64,000 nt of DNA from Paludicola sp. MB14-C6 (GCF_030908625.1 NZ_CP133133.1:1922001-1986000), one strand, 5' to 3'. Positions 8,911-19,094 are shown, numbered from the stretch's first letter. Program-made: numbers and translations. The notes: generated from the sequence alone by a model not told the origin.

Positions 8911-9022
8911 ATACATTAAGATGTAAATTCAAAATAAACAATATCATCTTTTATGTAAATGTTAAAATGCATTCATTAAAATAAAATGGAAATAGAGCAA
9001 AGGGTACAAGGAGGATATTACA

Positions 9023-10258
9023 ATGGCAGAAATTAAAAAACAAATTAAAAAAGTAGTATTAGCATATTCAGGAGGATTAGATACTTCTATTATTATTCCT
9101 TGGTTGAAAGAAAATTATGATAATTGTGAAGTAATTGCTGTTGCTGGAAATGTTGGTCAAGCAGCAGAACTAGAAGGCTTAGAAGAAAAAGCAATTAAAA
9201 CTGGAGCATCAAAGCTATACATAGAAGATATGCAAGATGAATTTGTTGATGATTTTATTTTTCCAACCTTAAAAGCAGGCGCAGTTTATGAAAATAAATA
9301 TTTACTTGGCACATCTTTTGCACGTCCGGTAATTGCAAAGAGAATTGTAGAAATTGCAAAAGCAGAGGGAGCAGATGCAATTTGCCATGGCTGTACAGGA
9401 AAAGGAAACGATCAAGTTCGTTTTGAACTTACGATTAAAGCTTTTGCTCCAACAATGGAAATTATCGCTCCTTGGAGAATTTGGGACATTAAATCAAGGG
9501 ACGAAGAAATTGATTATGCAGAAGCACACAACATTCCTTTGAAAATTTCAAGAGAAACAAACTATTCAAAAGATATGAATTTATGGCATTTATCACATGA
9601 GGGCTTAGATTTGGAAGATCCCGCTAATGAACCACAATATGATAAAAAAGGATTTTTAGAGCTTGGCGTTTCTCCTGAGCAAGCACCCGACCAAGCAACT
9701 TATATTACATTAACATTCGAAAAAGGAATTCCTGTAGCACTCAACGGCGAAAAAATGAAAGGTGCAGATTTAATCAAAGCACTTAATATTGTTGGTGGCG
9801 CAAACGGAATTGGTTTAGCTGATATTGTGGAAAACCGTTTGGTTGGTATGAAATCAAGAGGTGTATATGAAACACCGGGTGGAACAATTTTATATCACGC
9901 ACATGAGGTTCTTGAAACAATTTGCTTAGATAAAGCAACACAGCATTACAAGCAACAAATTGCTTTGAAATTTGCAGATATTGTATATGACGGTCAATGG
10001 TATACTCCTTTACGTGAAGCACTTTCTGCTTTTGTTGACGAAACACAAAAAACGGTGACAGGTGAAGTAAAACTAAAACTATATAAGGGTAACATCATTA
10101 ATGCAGGTGTGACTTCTCCATATACTCTTTATAGTGAAGAGTTTGCATCATTTGGTGAAGATGAGGTTTACAATCAAAACGATTCCGCAGGATTTATCAA
10201 TTTATTCGGATTACCAATCAAAGTAAAAGCATTGTTAGATGAACATAAAGTGAAATAG
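9023..10258 (+). CDS. argG: argininosuccinate synthase
   Basis: Joins citrulline and aspartate with ATP to give argininosuccinate, the seventh step of arginine synthesis, in the cytoplasm. The 411-residue protein has the expected length and the PP-loop nucleotide-binding motif AYSGGLDTS at residues 14-22. Other family markers are the [15 protein letters not shown] stretch and the GTTFARPxIAK-like segment. AGGAGG lies 8 bases before the ATG. It is the first gene of the arginine cluster and follows two promoters, one under a consensus ARG box, so repression by arginine through ArgR is likely. Confidence 0.97.
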   Translation: MAEIKKQIKKVVLAYSGGLDTSIIIPWLKENYDNCEVIAVAGNVGQAAELEGLEEKAIKTGASKLYIEDMQDEFVDDFIFPTLKAGAVYENKYLLGTSFARPVIAKRIVEIAKAEGADAICHGCTGKGNDQVRFELTIKAFAPTMEIIAPWRIWDIKSRDEEIDYAEAHNIPLKISRETNYSKDMNLWHLSHEGLDLEDPANEPQYDKKGFLELGVSPEQAPDQATYITLTFEKGIPVALNGEKMKGADLIKALNIVGGANGIGLADIVENRLVGMKSRGVYETPGGTILYHAHEVLETICLDKATQHYKQQIALKFADIVYDGQWYTPLREALSAFVDETQKTVTGEVKLKLYKGNIINAGVTSPYTLYSEEFASFGEDEVYNQNDSAGFINLFGLPIKVKALLDEHKVK

Positions 10259-10276
10259 GGAAAGATAGAGATGGTG

Positions 10277-10412
10277 TGGTATAATCCCCCTTCGTCTGCG
10301 GACGGTATCCCCCTTTATCAAGGGGGACTTGGGTTTAAGAGAATGATTAGTGAGTTTTACCTCTTGCCTCCCTTTTGAAAGGGAGGGGGACCACCGCAGT
10401 GGTGGTGGGATA
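10277..10412. repeat. MITE-like foldback repeat between argG and argH
   Basis: About 136 bases with imperfect terminal inverted repeats (the left end holds TCTGCGGACGGTATCCCCC, the right end holds the complement of a related CTGCGGTGGTCCCCC). Inside are two short hairpins, TCCCCCTTTATCAAGGGGGA at 10308-10327 and CCTCCCTTTTGAAAGGGAGG at 10367-10386, and a third at 10390-10406. It is far richer in G and C than its surroundings and codes for nothing plausible. The form resembles small dispersed intergenic repeats mobilised in trans. Confidence 0.5.
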
Positions 10413-10518
10413 GTAGTAAAATGAAACTTGCATAAGGGCAAACCCTATAGGAAACGACCTCTGTGTCGTTCCGCAATAGAAATAGAGATAACTGGTTTCA
10501 TAAAGTGGAGGATGCAAT

Positions 10519-11892
10519 ATGGCAAAATTATGGGCAGGCAGATTTAAAAAAGAAGTCAATGAAAAGGTGAACGATTTTAACAGTTCTATTTCGTTTGATG
10601 CAAGAATGATTCATCATGATATTTTAGGAAGCATTGCCCATGCGACAATGCTAGGCGAGCAAGGGATAATTGATAAAAAAGAAGCTGAGATGATTGTAGA
10701 AGGATTAAATGGTATTTTATCTGACGTAGAAAACGATAATCTTGCAATTGATCCAACTGCGGAAGATATCCATATGTTTGTCGAAGCAGAGTTAACCAAA
10801 AGACTCGGTGATACTGGGAAACGACTACATACTGCAAGAAGTAGAAACGATCAAGTTGCTTTAGACATTCGCCTTTACTTGAAAGATGAAACGGATACAC
10901 TCATTCAATTAACACAAAACCTAATTCAAGTATTATGCAATGTTGCAAGCGAGCATACGGAAACGGTAATGAGTGGGTACACTCATTTACAACGTGCACA
11001 GCCAATCACATTTGCACATCATTTAATGGCATATGCACAAATGTTACTTCGTGATATGGATCGACTACAAGATGCAAAAAAACGTATGGATGTAATGCCA
11101 CTAGGAAGCGGAGCTTTGGCTTCTACCACTTATCCACTGAATCGTATGCGTGTTGCAGAATTACTCGGGTTTGCTAATGTTACAAAAAACAGCTTAGACG
11201 GTGTTTCGGATCGTGATTTTTGTATCGAGTTGTGTAGTGCAATTTCTATTTTAATGATGCATCTTTCTCGTTTTTGCGAAGAGATTATTCTTTGGTGTTC
11301 TTGGGAATTCAAGTTTATTGAATTAGACGATGCATATGCAACAGGCTCTAGCATCATGCCACAAAAGAAAAACCCAGATATTGCTGAACTTGTTCGTGGT
11401 AAAACGGGAAGAGTTATTGGCGATTTAGTTACCTTACTCACTATGATGAAGGGCTTACCGCTAGCATATAACAAGGATATGCAAGAAGATAAAGAAGCCA
11501 TTTTCGATGCTGTGGATACTGCAAAGTTATGTATTAGCACATTCATTCCAATGATTGAAACAATGACAGTATTAAAAGATAATATGCGCAATGCTGCAGC
11601 AAAAGGATTTATCAACGCAACCGATTGTGCAGATTATCTTGTGAAAAAAGGATTGCCATTCAGAGATGCATATAAAGCAACAGGCCAGCTTGTGGCACTA
11701 TGTATTGATAAAAGTTTAGTATTAGAAACACTTCCATTACAAGAATATCAAACTGTTTGCGAGTTGTTCGATAACGATATCTATGAAGCAATTCGTTTAG
11801 ATACTTGTGTAAACGGTAGAAATGTAATTGGCGGACCAGCAAAAGAAATGGTAGAGCAGCAAATTCTTGAAGTGAAAAACAAACTAAAATAG
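10519..11892 (+). CDS. argH: argininosuccinate lyase
   Basis: Splits argininosuccinate into arginine and fumarate, the last step of arginine synthesis. The 457-residue protein matches the family length and carries the fumarase/aspartase superfamily signature [12 protein letters not shown] starting at residue 276, which includes the flexible catalytic-serine loop. Earlier family motifs are [13 protein letters not shown] and [17 protein letters not shown] site precedes the ATG. It is separated from argG by about 260 bases holding a foldback repeat and is followed 19 bases later by argC. Confidence 0.97.
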   Translation: MAKLWAGRFKKEVNEKVNDFNSSISFDARMIHHDILGSIAHATMLGEQGIIDKKEAEMIVEGLNGILSDVENDNLAIDPTAEDIHMFVEAELTKRLGDTGKRLHTARSRNDQVALDIRLYLKDETDTLIQLTQNLIQVLCNVASEHTETVMSGYTHLQRAQPITFAHHLMAYAQMLLRDMDRLQDAKKRMDVMPLGSGALASTTYPLNRMRVAELLGFANVTKNSLDGVSDRDFCIELCSAISILMMHLSRFCEEIILWCSWEFKFIELDDAYATGSSIMPQKKNPDIAELVRGKTGRVIGDLVTLLTMMKGLPLAYNKDMQEDKEAIFDAVDTAKLCISTFIPMIETMTVLKDNMRNAAAKGFINATDCADYLVKKGLPFRDAYKATGQLVALCIDKSLVLETLPLQEYQTVCELFDNDIYEAIRLDTCVNGRNVIGGPAKEMVEQQILEVKNKLK

Positions 11893-11911
11893 GCTATGGA
11901 GATGAAACGCA

Positions 11912-12859
11912 ATGAGTTACAAAATATTTATTGATGGTCAAGAGGGCACAACGGGTTTAAAAATCATAGAACGATTTCAAGGTCGAACTGATGTTGAACT
12001 ATTGAAAATTGATGAAGCATTGCGAAAAGATATCTCTGGACGTAAAAAGTTAATCAACCAATCTGATTTCACGTTTTTATGTCTACCCGATGATGCGGCA
12101 ATAGAAGCGGTATCGTTGGTAGAAAATAACCATACGAAAATCATTGATGCTTCTACAGCACATAGAACCAATCCTAATTGGGTATATGGACTACCTGAAC
12201 TTTCGAAACAACAACGTGAGAAGATTAAAAATGCAAACAGAGTTGCAGTTCCAGGATGTTATGCAAGTGGATTTATTAGCATTGTTTCGCCTTTGGTTGC
12301 TCATAATGTGATCGTAAATGATTATCCAATCACATGCCACGCAGTAAGCGGTTATAGCGGAGCAGGTAAAAAAGCAATTGCTGTGTATGAGGGTGAAAAT
12401 AAACCCAACGAATATAATTCTCCTCGACAATATGCGTTAGGGCAACAACATAAACATCTAAAAGAAATGCAAGCAATCACAGGGCTTACTTTTCCACCAA
12501 TGTTCAATCCAATTGTGGATAACTATTTTAGCGGAATGGTGGTTTCTGTTCCATTGCTCTCTCGTTTGATGAGTAAAAAGTATTCAGCGAAGCAAGTTCA
12601 TGAAGTAATCGCAAACCATTATCAAGAGGAGCATTTCGTAAAAGTGATGCCGTTCATGGGCGAAGGCGTTTTGCAAGATGGATTCTTAGCTGCAAATACC
12701 TTAGCGGATACCAACATGATGCAGATTTTTGTTTGTGGAAATGAGGAGCAGGTTTTAGTTGCCGCTCGTTTAGATAATCTTGGTAAAGGTGCTTCAGGTG
12801 CCGCCGTACAATGTATGAATATCATGATGGGTATTGACGAAACAACAGGATTAGAATAA
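11912..12859 (+). CDS. argC: N-acetyl-gamma-glutamyl-phosphate reductase
   Basis: Reduces N-acetylglutamyl-5-phosphate to the semialdehyde with NADPH. At 315 residues this is the shorter (type 2) form of ArgC. It has an N-terminal Rossmann domain with GQEGTTGLKI near residues 9-18 and the catalytic cysteine Cys116 in VAVPGCYASG. It starts 19 bases after argH and is followed by argJ, so the genes are probably one transcript. The start is supported by a GGAGATG site. Confidence 0.95.
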   Translation: MSYKIFIDGQEGTTGLKIIERFQGRTDVELLKIDEALRKDISGRKKLINQSDFTFLCLPDDAAIEAVSLVENNHTKIIDASTAHRTNPNWVYGLPELSKQQREKIKNANRVAVPGCYASGFISIVSPLVAHNVIVNDYPITCHAVSGYSGAGKKAIAVYEGENKPNEYNSPRQYALGQQHKHLKEMQAITGLTFPPMFNPIVDNYFSGMVVSVPLLSRLMSKKYSAKQVHEVIANHYQEEHFVKVMPFMGEGVLQDGFLAANTLADTNMMQIFVCGNEEQVLVAARLDNLGKGASGAAVQCMNIMMGIDETTGLE

Positions 12860-12891
12860 GGTTTATAGAAATAAAGAACGGAGTGACTGAA

Positions 12892-14130
12892 ATGACAGTA
12901 AAGTTTAAAGGCTATGACTTTGTAGACGGTGGTGTTTGTGCGGCAAGTGGGTTTCAAGCAGCTGGTGTACATTGTGGGCTAAGAAAAAATAGAACAAAAC
13001 CTGATTTAGCTTTAATATATAGTGAAACATTATGTAGTGCAGCCGCAGTATATACGCAAAATAAAGTAAAGGGTGCGCCAATTATAGTAACCCAGCAAAA
13101 CTTAAAAGATAATAAAGCACAAGCTGTTATTGTGAATAGTGGAAATGCAAACACTTGCAACTTGGATGGCGAAGAAAAAGCAGAAATGATGTGCGTTGCA
13201 ATTGCAAAAGAACTTGGCATTAGTGCAAATGATGTTGTAGTTGCTTCTACAGGAATTATCGGTGAACCATTACCAGTTGAATTAATACAAGCTGCTTGTC
13301 CACAATTAAAGGATGAGTTAAATGTAAATGGTAATGAAAATGCTTCACTTGCTATTTTAACAACAGATACTTGTAAAAAAGAAGTTGCAGTTACGTTTGA
13401 TATCAATGGTGTGAAATGCACATTAGGCGGAATGGCAAAGGGAAGCGGCATGATTCATCCAAACATGGCAACAATGCTTTGCTTTCTTACTACAGATGTA
13501 GCAGTGGAACCGACTTTATTACAAAAAGCATTGCGTGATGTTACTAATGAAACCTTTAACATGATTTCAGTTGATGGTGATACATCTACAAATGATATGG
13601 TTACGATTTTAGCTTCAGGAACTGCTTTAAACAAAGAAATAGTAAATCCAAATTCTGAAGAATACAAGATTTTCGCAAATGCACTTTATGCAGTTATGAT
13701 GAATCTATCTCGTGCGATTGCGCAAGATGGTGAAGGTGCTTCAAAACTATTAGAATGTACCGTTTGCGGTGCGAATGACAAACAGATTGCAAAAACAGTC
13801 GCAAAATCCGTTATTACTTCAAGCTTAGTGAAGAGTGCAATGTTTGGTCAAGATCCAAACTGGGGACGTATCCTTTGTGCTATCGGATATGCACAAGCTG
13901 ATTTAGACATTAATAACGTATCTGTACGGTTAAAATCAACCTTTGGTGACGTTAAAGTTTGCAAAGGCGGCAGAGGTGTTACTTTTGATAAAGAGCAGGT
14001 ATTAAATATATTAAGAGCAGATGAAGTAAAAATTATTATTTGCGTTGGAACCGGTGATTACAGTGCTGTTGCTTGGGGTTGCGATTTAACATATGACTAT
14101 GTAAAAATCAATGCAGATTATCATACATAA
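12892..14130 (+). CDS. argJ: bifunctional ornithine acetyltransferase / N-acetylglutamate synthase
   Basis: Transfers the acetyl group from N-acetylornithine to glutamate, recycling acetyl in the cyclic pathway; many family members also use acetyl-CoA. The 412-residue protein carries the self-cleavage site KGSGMIHPNMATML, where Thr194 becomes the N-terminal nucleophile of the beta subunit. ATG at 12892 is preferred to GTG at 12883 because the AACGGAG site lies 8 bases before the ATG. With ArgJ present no separate argE is needed, and none is seen in the cluster. Whether it is mono- or bifunctional cannot be read from the sequence. Confidence 0.95.
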   Translation: MTVKFKGYDFVDGGVCAASGFQAAGVHCGLRKNRTKPDLALIYSETLCSAAAVYTQNKVKGAPIIVTQQNLKDNKAQAVIVNSGNANTCNLDGEEKAEMMCVAIAKELGISANDVVVASTGIIGEPLPVELIQAACPQLKDELNVNGNENASLAILTTDTCKKEVAVTFDINGVKCTLGGMAKGSGMIHPNMATMLCFLTTDVAVEPTLLQKALRDVTNETFNMISVDGDTSTNDMVTILASGTALNKEIVNPNSEEYKIFANALYAVMMNLSRAIAQDGEGASKLLECTVCGANDKQIAKTVAKSVITSSLVKSAMFGQDPNWGRILCAIGYAQADLDINNVSVRLKSTFGDVKVCKGGRGVTFDKEQVLNILRADEVKIIICVGTGDYSAVAWGCDLTYDYVKINADYHT

Positions 14131-14238
14131 TAGACTATAAATAGAGTAGTAGTCGAATAATGAGCACTGATTATTTACTGATTGTATTATTAAGTATAAT
14201 TATAACGAATTTTAGCATATTTTGTGGAGGAAACAGAA

Positions 14239-15102
14239 ATGCCAGATAAAATTTCCGATAGCCTAAGAGCGCAAATCCTTGTAGATGCATTACCATATAT
14301 TCAAAAATATAATGATAAAATTGTGGTTGTGAAATACGGTGGCAATGCAATGACGTGTGACGAATTAAAAACGGCAGTTATGAGCGATGTGGTATTGCTT
14401 TCTTTGGTTGGAATAAAAGTAGTTTTGGTTCATGGCGGTGGCCCTGAAATTAACGAAATGCTAGAAAAAATAGGCAAAGAATCTAAGTTTATTAACGGAC
14501 TGCGTTATACCGACGCCGAAACAATGGATGTTGTGCAAATGGTGTTGTGCGGCAAGGTGAATAAAAATTTAGTTTCCTTATTACAACAAAGCGGAGGTAA
14601 AGCAATTGGCCTTTGCGGCATGGATGGTAATTTGATTCAAGCTGAAAAGAAACAGAGTGCTGTAGACTTAGGCTTTGTTGGAAACATTACAGATGTGGAT
14701 GTTACTTTAATTATGGATGCATTGAATAATGGCTATATTCCCGTTATTTCAACCGTTGGAGTTGGAAACGACGGGCAAGCATATAACATAAATGCAGATA
14801 CTGCAGCTGCAAAGATAGCGGCAAAGTTAGGCGCAGAAAACTTAATTTTAATGACTGATATTAAAGGGTTGTTAGAAGACAAAGATGATGAAAGTACATT
14901 AATTCCTGTTGTACAAATTAACGAAGTAGAAAATCTAATGAAGAAAAACATTATCAGTGGTGGGATGATTCCAAAGATAGAATGTTGCGTAGATGCTATT
15001 CGTGGTGGCGTAAACCGTTCCTTTATTATTGATGGCAGAATTCCTCATTCTATTTTAATCGAGATGTTTACAAGTGAGGGCGTTGGAACGATGTTCCGAT
15101 AA
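14239..15102 (+). CDS. argB: acetylglutamate kinase
   Basis: Phosphorylates N-acetylglutamate, the usual control point of the pathway. The 287-residue protein belongs to the amino acid kinase family. It has VVKYGGNAM near the N-terminus, the glycine loop VLVHGGGPEIN, and a C-terminal SGGMIPKIECC segment that in feedback-inhibited enzymes contributes to the arginine site. Its N-terminal helix (SLRAQILVDALPYIQKY) is the type found in arginine-sensitive hexameric kinases, so feedback inhibition is plausible. The ATG at 14239 lies 8 bases after GTGGAGG; the in-frame GTG at 14224 would place the site inside the gene. It follows argJ after about 110 bases. Confidence 0.95.
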   Translation: MPDKISDSLRAQILVDALPYIQKYNDKIVVVKYGGNAMTCDELKTAVMSDVVLLSLVGIKVVLVHGGGPEINEMLEKIGKESKFINGLRYTDAETMDVVQMVLCGKVNKNLVSLLQQSGGKAIGLCGMDGNLIQAEKKQSAVDLGFVGNITDVDVTLIMDALNNGYIPVISTVGVGNDGQAYNINADTAAAKIAAKLGAENLILMTDIKGLLEDKDDESTLIPVVQINEVENLMKKNIISGGMIPKIECCVDAIRGGVNRSFIIDGRIPHSILIEMFTSEGVGTMFR

Positions 15103-15208
15103 GGCACTCACTAATACATATAGTTAGCTCTCATAAGGAAGAGAGCATTTTGTAGAGGTCGATTCCATATCGACTCGAACCGACTATAGAAGAAAAGGAG
15201 GAAATATC

Positions 15209-16381
15209 ATGAACAGTAAAGAGCTAGATCAACAATATATTATGAATACTTATTCAAGGCAAGATATTGTTATTGTAAAAGGTGAAAATGCAACTTGTTA
15301 TGATGAAAATGGAAAAGAATATATTGATTTCGGAAGTGGTATCGGCGTCAATTCTCTCGGGTATTGTGATGAAGATTGGAGTAATGCGGTAAGCGAACAA
15401 GCTAAGACACTGCAACACACATCAAACTTATATTATTCAAAACCCATGGCAGATTTAGCACAAATGTTGTGTGAAAAAACAGGATACCAAAAAGCTTTTT
15501 TTGGAAATTCAGGTGCTGAGGCAAATGAATGTGCAATTAAAATTGCAAGAAAATATAGTTTTGAAAAATATGGGGCAGAAGCAAATCGAAATAAGATTAT
15601 TACGTTAGTAAACTCATTTCACGGAAGAACAATTACCACTCTTTCTGCTACCGGTCAAGATATATTCCATAATTATTTTCATCCTTTTACTCAAGGCTTT
15701 GATTATGTGAACGCAGGTAATATAAAGGAACTGGCAGCGAAATGTGATAACTCCGTTTGTGCGATTATGATAGAGTTAATACAAGGCGAGGGTGGAGTTG
15801 TACCACTTGATATAGACTATGTAAAACAAGTTGCAAGAATATGCAAGCAAAATGACATTTTGTTGATAATAGATGAAGTGCAAACGGGTATTGGCAGAAC
15901 AGGAACTTTGCTGGCAAGTGAGCAATTTGGTATTTCTCCTGATATTACAACATTAGCTAAAGGATTAGGTGGAGGGCTACCTATAGGAGTATGCATAGTA
16001 AATGAAAAGCTCTCTTCTGTGCTAAAGCCAAGCGATCATGGAACAACTTACGGAGGAAACCCTGTGGTTTGTGCTGGTGCTAAGGTTGTACTCGAAAAGG
16101 TTTCTAATGCAGTCTTTTTAAAAGAGGTAGCGGAAAAAGGCAATTATATTAAAAATAAATTACTCAAATTAAATGAGGTCGAAGCAGTAGACGGCATGGG
16201 TTTAATGCTTGGTATTCAATTAAAGACTAAGAATGCGGGCGAAGTAGTTAAAGCGTGTATCGATAATGGCTTACTACCACTTACGGCAAAAAAGAAAATA
16301 CGGTTGTTACCTCCTCTTTCTATTCAATATGAGGAGCTCAATCAAGGCATTGCAATTTTAAAGCGTATTTTAAATGCCTAG
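15209..16381 (+). CDS. argD: acetylornithine aminotransferase
   Basis: Pyridoxal-phosphate enzyme that converts N-acetylglutamate semialdehyde to N-acetylornithine with glutamate as amino donor. The 390-residue class III aminotransferase has the FGNSGAEANE phosphate-binding region, the LLIIDEVQTGIGRTG motif and the Schiff-base lysine Lys251 in TTLAKGLGGG. An AAAGGAGGAAAT site precedes the ATG. About 100 bases with a weak hairpin (GCTCTC / GAGAGC) separate it from argB. Confidence 0.94.
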   Translation: MNSKELDQQYIMNTYSRQDIVIVKGENATCYDENGKEYIDFGSGIGVNSLGYCDEDWSNAVSEQAKTLQHTSNLYYSKPMADLAQMLCEKTGYQKAFFGNSGAEANECAIKIARKYSFEKYGAEANRNKIITLVNSFHGRTITTLSATGQDIFHNYFHPFTQGFDYVNAGNIKELAAKCDNSVCAIMIELIQGEGGVVPLDIDYVKQVARICKQNDILLIIDEVQTGIGRTGTLLASEQFGISPDITTLAKGLGGGLPIGVCIVNEKLSSVLKPSDHGTTYGGNPVVCAGAKVVLEKVSNAVFLKEVAEKGNYIKNKLLKLNEVEAVDGMGLMLGIQLKTKNAGEVVKACIDNGLLPLTAKKKIRLLPPLSIQYEELNQGIAILKRILNA

Positions 16382-16416
16382 CAAAGAATAATGGGAGTAG
16401 ATAGGATTGAATAGAG

Positions 16417-17322
16417 ATGAATCATTTTTTAAAGTTACTTGATGTTTCAAAAGAAGAAATCATTGAAATATTAAATTTAGCAGATCAACTCAAATATGAG
16501 AAAAAAAATAATATTCCGCATAAAAGATTAGAGGGAAAAACCCTTGCTATGATTTTTCAAAAGGCATCTACAAGAACGAGGGTATCTTTTGAAACAGGTA
16601 TGTATCAGCTAGGAGGTCATGCATTGTTTTTGACTTCTTCAGAACTGCAAATCGGTCGTGGCGAAGCAACAGAAGATACTGCAAGAGTACTGTCTCGTTA
16701 TTGTGATGCAATTATGATTCGTACTTTTGAACAACAAGAAGTTGAAGACTTAGCGAAATACGGTTCGGTTCCCGTTATCAATGGGTTAACTGATTTTAGC
16801 CATCCTTGTCAAGTTATGGCTGATTTAATGACGATTCGTGAGTATAAAGGTAGCTTGGAAGGTTTAAAACTTTGTTTTATAGGTGACACCAATAATGTTG
16901 CAAATTCACTTATTGTTGGATGTTTGAAGGTTGGAATGCAAGTTTCTGTTGCTGCACCAAAAGGCTATTATTTGGACAAAGAAATTGCGCAGTTTGCTAA
17001 ACAATATAATAATTTTACTTTTACAAATAATACAATTGAAGCAGCAAAAGATGCAGATGTAATCGTAACAGATGTATGGGCTTCCATGGGCAATGAACAT
17101 GAAAAAGAAAAACGGAAAAAGGATTTTAGTGGATATCAAGTGAATGATGCAGTTATGAATGTTGCAAAAAAAGATGCAATCATTCAGCATTGCTTACCCG
17201 CTCATAAAGAAGAAGAAATTACAACTGCTATTTTTGAAATGCATGCAAAAGAGATTTTTGATGAAGCAGAGAATAGGCTTCATGTACAAAAGGCAATTTT
17301 AGTAAAGTTAATGAACCAATAA
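16417..17322 (+). CDS. argF: ornithine carbamoyltransferase
   Basis: Makes citrulline from ornithine and carbamoyl phosphate. The 301-residue protein shows all family motifs: STRTRVSFE at 51-59 (carbamoyl phosphate), HPCQ at 129-132, the SMG loop in VWASMGNE (ornithine) and HCLPAH at 258-263. It is the last gene of the arginine cluster and is followed at once by a strong terminator. With argG, H, C, J, B and D it completes the route from glutamate to arginine; carbamoyl phosphate synthetase is not in the window. Confidence 0.96.
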   Translation: MNHFLKLLDVSKEEIIEILNLADQLKYEKKNNIPHKRLEGKTLAMIFQKASTRTRVSFETGMYQLGGHALFLTSSELQIGRGEATEDTARVLSRYCDAIMIRTFEQQEVEDLAKYGSVPVINGLTDFSHPCQVMADLMTIREYKGSLEGLKLCFIGDTNNVANSLIVGCLKVGMQVSVAAPKGYYLDKEIAQFAKQYNNFTFTNNTIEAAKDADVIVTDVWASMGNEHEKEKRKKDFSGYQVNDAVMNVAKKDAIIQHCLPAHKEEEITTAIFEMHAKEIFDEAENRLHVQKAILVKLMNQ

Positions 17323-17323
17323 C

Positions 17324-17363
17324 AAAGATAATATCAGCTTTTTAGTTGATATTATCTTTTTTT
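17324..17363 (+). terminator. rho-independent terminator of the arginine cluster
   Basis: A 15-bp stem (AAAGATAATATCAGC with its complement, one G-T pair), six-base loop, ending in a run of T. Confidence 0.85.
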
Positions 17364-17458
17364 GTTCAAAATAAGGAAACGATTTATATAATTTGTGGTA
17401 GACCAATAAATAATTATGTGTTACTATAATAAAGATATGTTGAAGGGAAGATTGTAAC

Positions 17459-18673
17459 ATGAATTGGTTTATAAAATTTGTAAATAAAGTTAGGTTGCCT
17501 CAAGAATCAAAGAAAAAGTTTGAACTTGAACTGGTTACAGCAAATTTGAAAATAGGCATACTTTTTATTTGTTTTACAATTTTACTTCAATTAGCCAACA
17601 TTCTTTTTATAACCATTCATCAAACAAATATAATAGACAAATATCCTCAAAAGATGTATTTATCATTATATATTTTTATTTTAATATTTTGTTGCTGTAA
17701 TTTAGTATTAATCTATAATTTGAAGCGAGATGTTGAAAAGCATAAGACCATTATTGAAATATTGTCAATTGTCTTTTTATGCGTAATTTTATTTTGGGCA
17801 GCGACCATTAGCATGTTGGATTTAAAGAATAATGAGAATGTAAGTATTTATTTTTATACCATGATTGCGGTATCGGTCACTTTATATATCAAACCTAGAA
17901 TATTTATACCTATTATAATAATAAATTATCTTTATCTCATAGCTGTTCTTGTTTTTTTTCAAAATCTACAAACCAATAATAGTGGAAATTTATTTAATGC
18001 TACCATTGTGTTATGCATATCAATGATTATTTCAACATTCCGATATTATGAAAAAATATATAGCTTTTGGCAAAAGCAAACGATTATCAAACAGAATAAA
18101 TTAATTAAGGATCGAAATGCTGAGCTGAAAAAGTTATCCGTTACGGATACTTTATCCGGTTTATATAATCGAAGGCTACTTGATACTGCGTTGAGTGATA
18201 AATGGAATGAATGCTTTAACAATCAGACAAACTTTGGATTTGTTATGCTTGATATTGATAACTTTAAACACGTTAACGATACTTTCGGGCATTTAGCAGG
18301 TGACGCTTGTATATCAACTAGTGGAAATATAATTAGGGAGTGTACAGAAGGTACAGAAGCAATGTCATTTCGCTATGGCGGTGAAGAATTTGCTATTATT
18401 GTCTCAAACTTTAGTGAAATACAGATACAAAAACTTTGCAATCAGATTCGTTTAAAACTTGAAAGATGTCCTATTATTTGTCAAGAAGAGGGAATGGTGC
18501 TGTATATTACGGCAAGCATAGGTTATTGTTGTGAAGTTCCCCATGATAATAGTAATTGTTTTGAATTTGTAAGTATGGCAGATATGGGATTGCGTACAGC
18601 AAAGCAAAAAGGGAAGAATCAAGTGCAACGATGTGAATGGGATAAGAATAAAGATGTAATGTATGAACAATAG
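17459..18673 (+). CDS. membrane-bound diguanylate cyclase (GGDEF domain)
   Basis: A protein of 404 residues. Residues 1-210 hold about six hydrophobic helices of an unassigned membrane sensor region, followed by a short coiled-coil linker and a GGDEF domain from about residue 225. The active-site signature is GGEEF at 307-311, a catalytically competent variant, and LDIDNFKHVNDTFGHLAGD carries the metal-binding residues. It should make cyclic di-GMP in response to an unknown signal. No clear inhibitory RxxD site is seen. An AAGGGAAG site precedes the ATG and a terminator follows, so it is a single-gene unit. A possible c-di-GMP target, the NfrB-like glycosyltransferase, lies at 48.9 kb. Confidence 0.9.
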   Translation: MNWFIKFVNKVRLPQESKKKFELELVTANLKIGILFICFTILLQLANILFITIHQTNIIDKYPQKMYLSLYIFILIFCCCNLVLIYNLKRDVEKHKTIIEILSIVFLCVILFWAATISMLDLKNNENVSIYFYTMIAVSVTLYIKPRIFIPIIIINYLYLIAVLVFFQNLQTNNSGNLFNATIVLCISMIISTFRYYEKIYSFWQKQTIIKQNKLIKDRNAELKKLSVTDTLSGLYNRRLLDTALSDKWNECFNNQTNFGFVMLDIDNFKHVNDTFGHLAGDACISTSGNIIRECTEGTEAMSFRYGGEEFAIIVSNFSEIQIQKLCNQIRLKLERCPIICQEEGMVLYITASIGYCCEVPHDNSNCFEFVSMADMGLRTAKQKGKNQVQRCEWDKNKDVMYEQ

Positions 18674-18680
18674 CTTCCTT

Positions 18681-18704
18681 AGTGCAGGTAACTGCACTTT
18701 TTTA
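18681..18704 (+). terminator. terminator after the diguanylate cyclase gene
   Basis: Stem AGTGCAG / CTGCACT with a four-base loop and a run of six T. Confidence 0.8.
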
Positions 18705-18733
18705 TTGACTGAATTCGATAAAAAGAGTATAAT
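18705..18733 (+). promoter_or_regulatory. promoter candidate of the hydrogenase operon
   Basis: TTGACT, exactly 17 bases, TATAAT, directly after the previous terminator and about 90 bases before the first gene. Confidence 0.55.
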
Positions 18734-18822
18734 AAAGTTATTGTGAAAAAATTAACATATTATGTCAGGTATTTTATGTTAAGAAAAGTTGGTATACTAT
18801 AGTTGAACGGAGGGATACACGA

Positions 18823-19089
18823 ATGAAAACAATTAAGGTGAAAGTATGTGCTTGTACTCACTGCATATTAAACGGGGCAATGGATATTGTTGAATCAATA
18901 GAATCATTGAGCCTTCTAAAAAATGAAATTCGTTTAAATGCAAAAATTGAAATAATTGCAAATGAATGTTTATGTGATTCCGTAAATAAAGGGCAATCAC
19001 CGTTGGTTGTTCTAGATAATGAGTTAATAGAAAAGGCAACCAGCGAAATAGTAACAGCAAAAATAATTTCAAGCATAACAAAAGGATGA
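18823..19089 (+). CDS. small cysteine-rich protein, possible thioredoxin-like [2Fe-2S] ferredoxin
   Basis: A protein of 88 residues with five cysteines: a CACTHC cluster at residues 9-14 and a CLC pair near residues 50-52. The alternation of short strands and helices and the position of the cysteines suggest a thioredoxin-like fold, perhaps holding an iron-sulfur cluster as in the small subunits of NADH-dependent hydrogenases; this is an inference. It has a GGAGGG site and its stop codon lies 5 bases before the chosen hydrogenase start, so the two are translationally coupled. It is a candidate electron carrier or accessory protein for that enzyme. Confidence 0.6.
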   Translation: MKTIKVKVCACTHCILNGAMDIVESIESLSLLKNEIRLNAKIEIIANECLCDSVNKGQSPLVVLDNELIEKATSEIVTAKIISSITKG

Positions 19090-19094
19090 AGGTA

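Larger units (their letters stand above)
8302..9022. other. 720-bp intergenic region before argG
   Basis: No convincing coding sequence. From left to right it holds the MATE promoter, a strong hairpin terminator (8407-8447), a nested inverted repeat (8592-8636) with a third copy of its half-site at 8682-8690, two promoters for argG and an ARG box. The 380 bases between the terminator and the first argG promoter are not explained by the flanking genes and could hold a small RNA. Confidence 0.5.

Noticed and set aside
8831..9022. A T-box or riboswitch controlling argG.
   Set aside because: No terminator lies between the promoters and argG, and no T-box core sequence is seen; the ARG box explains regulation better.
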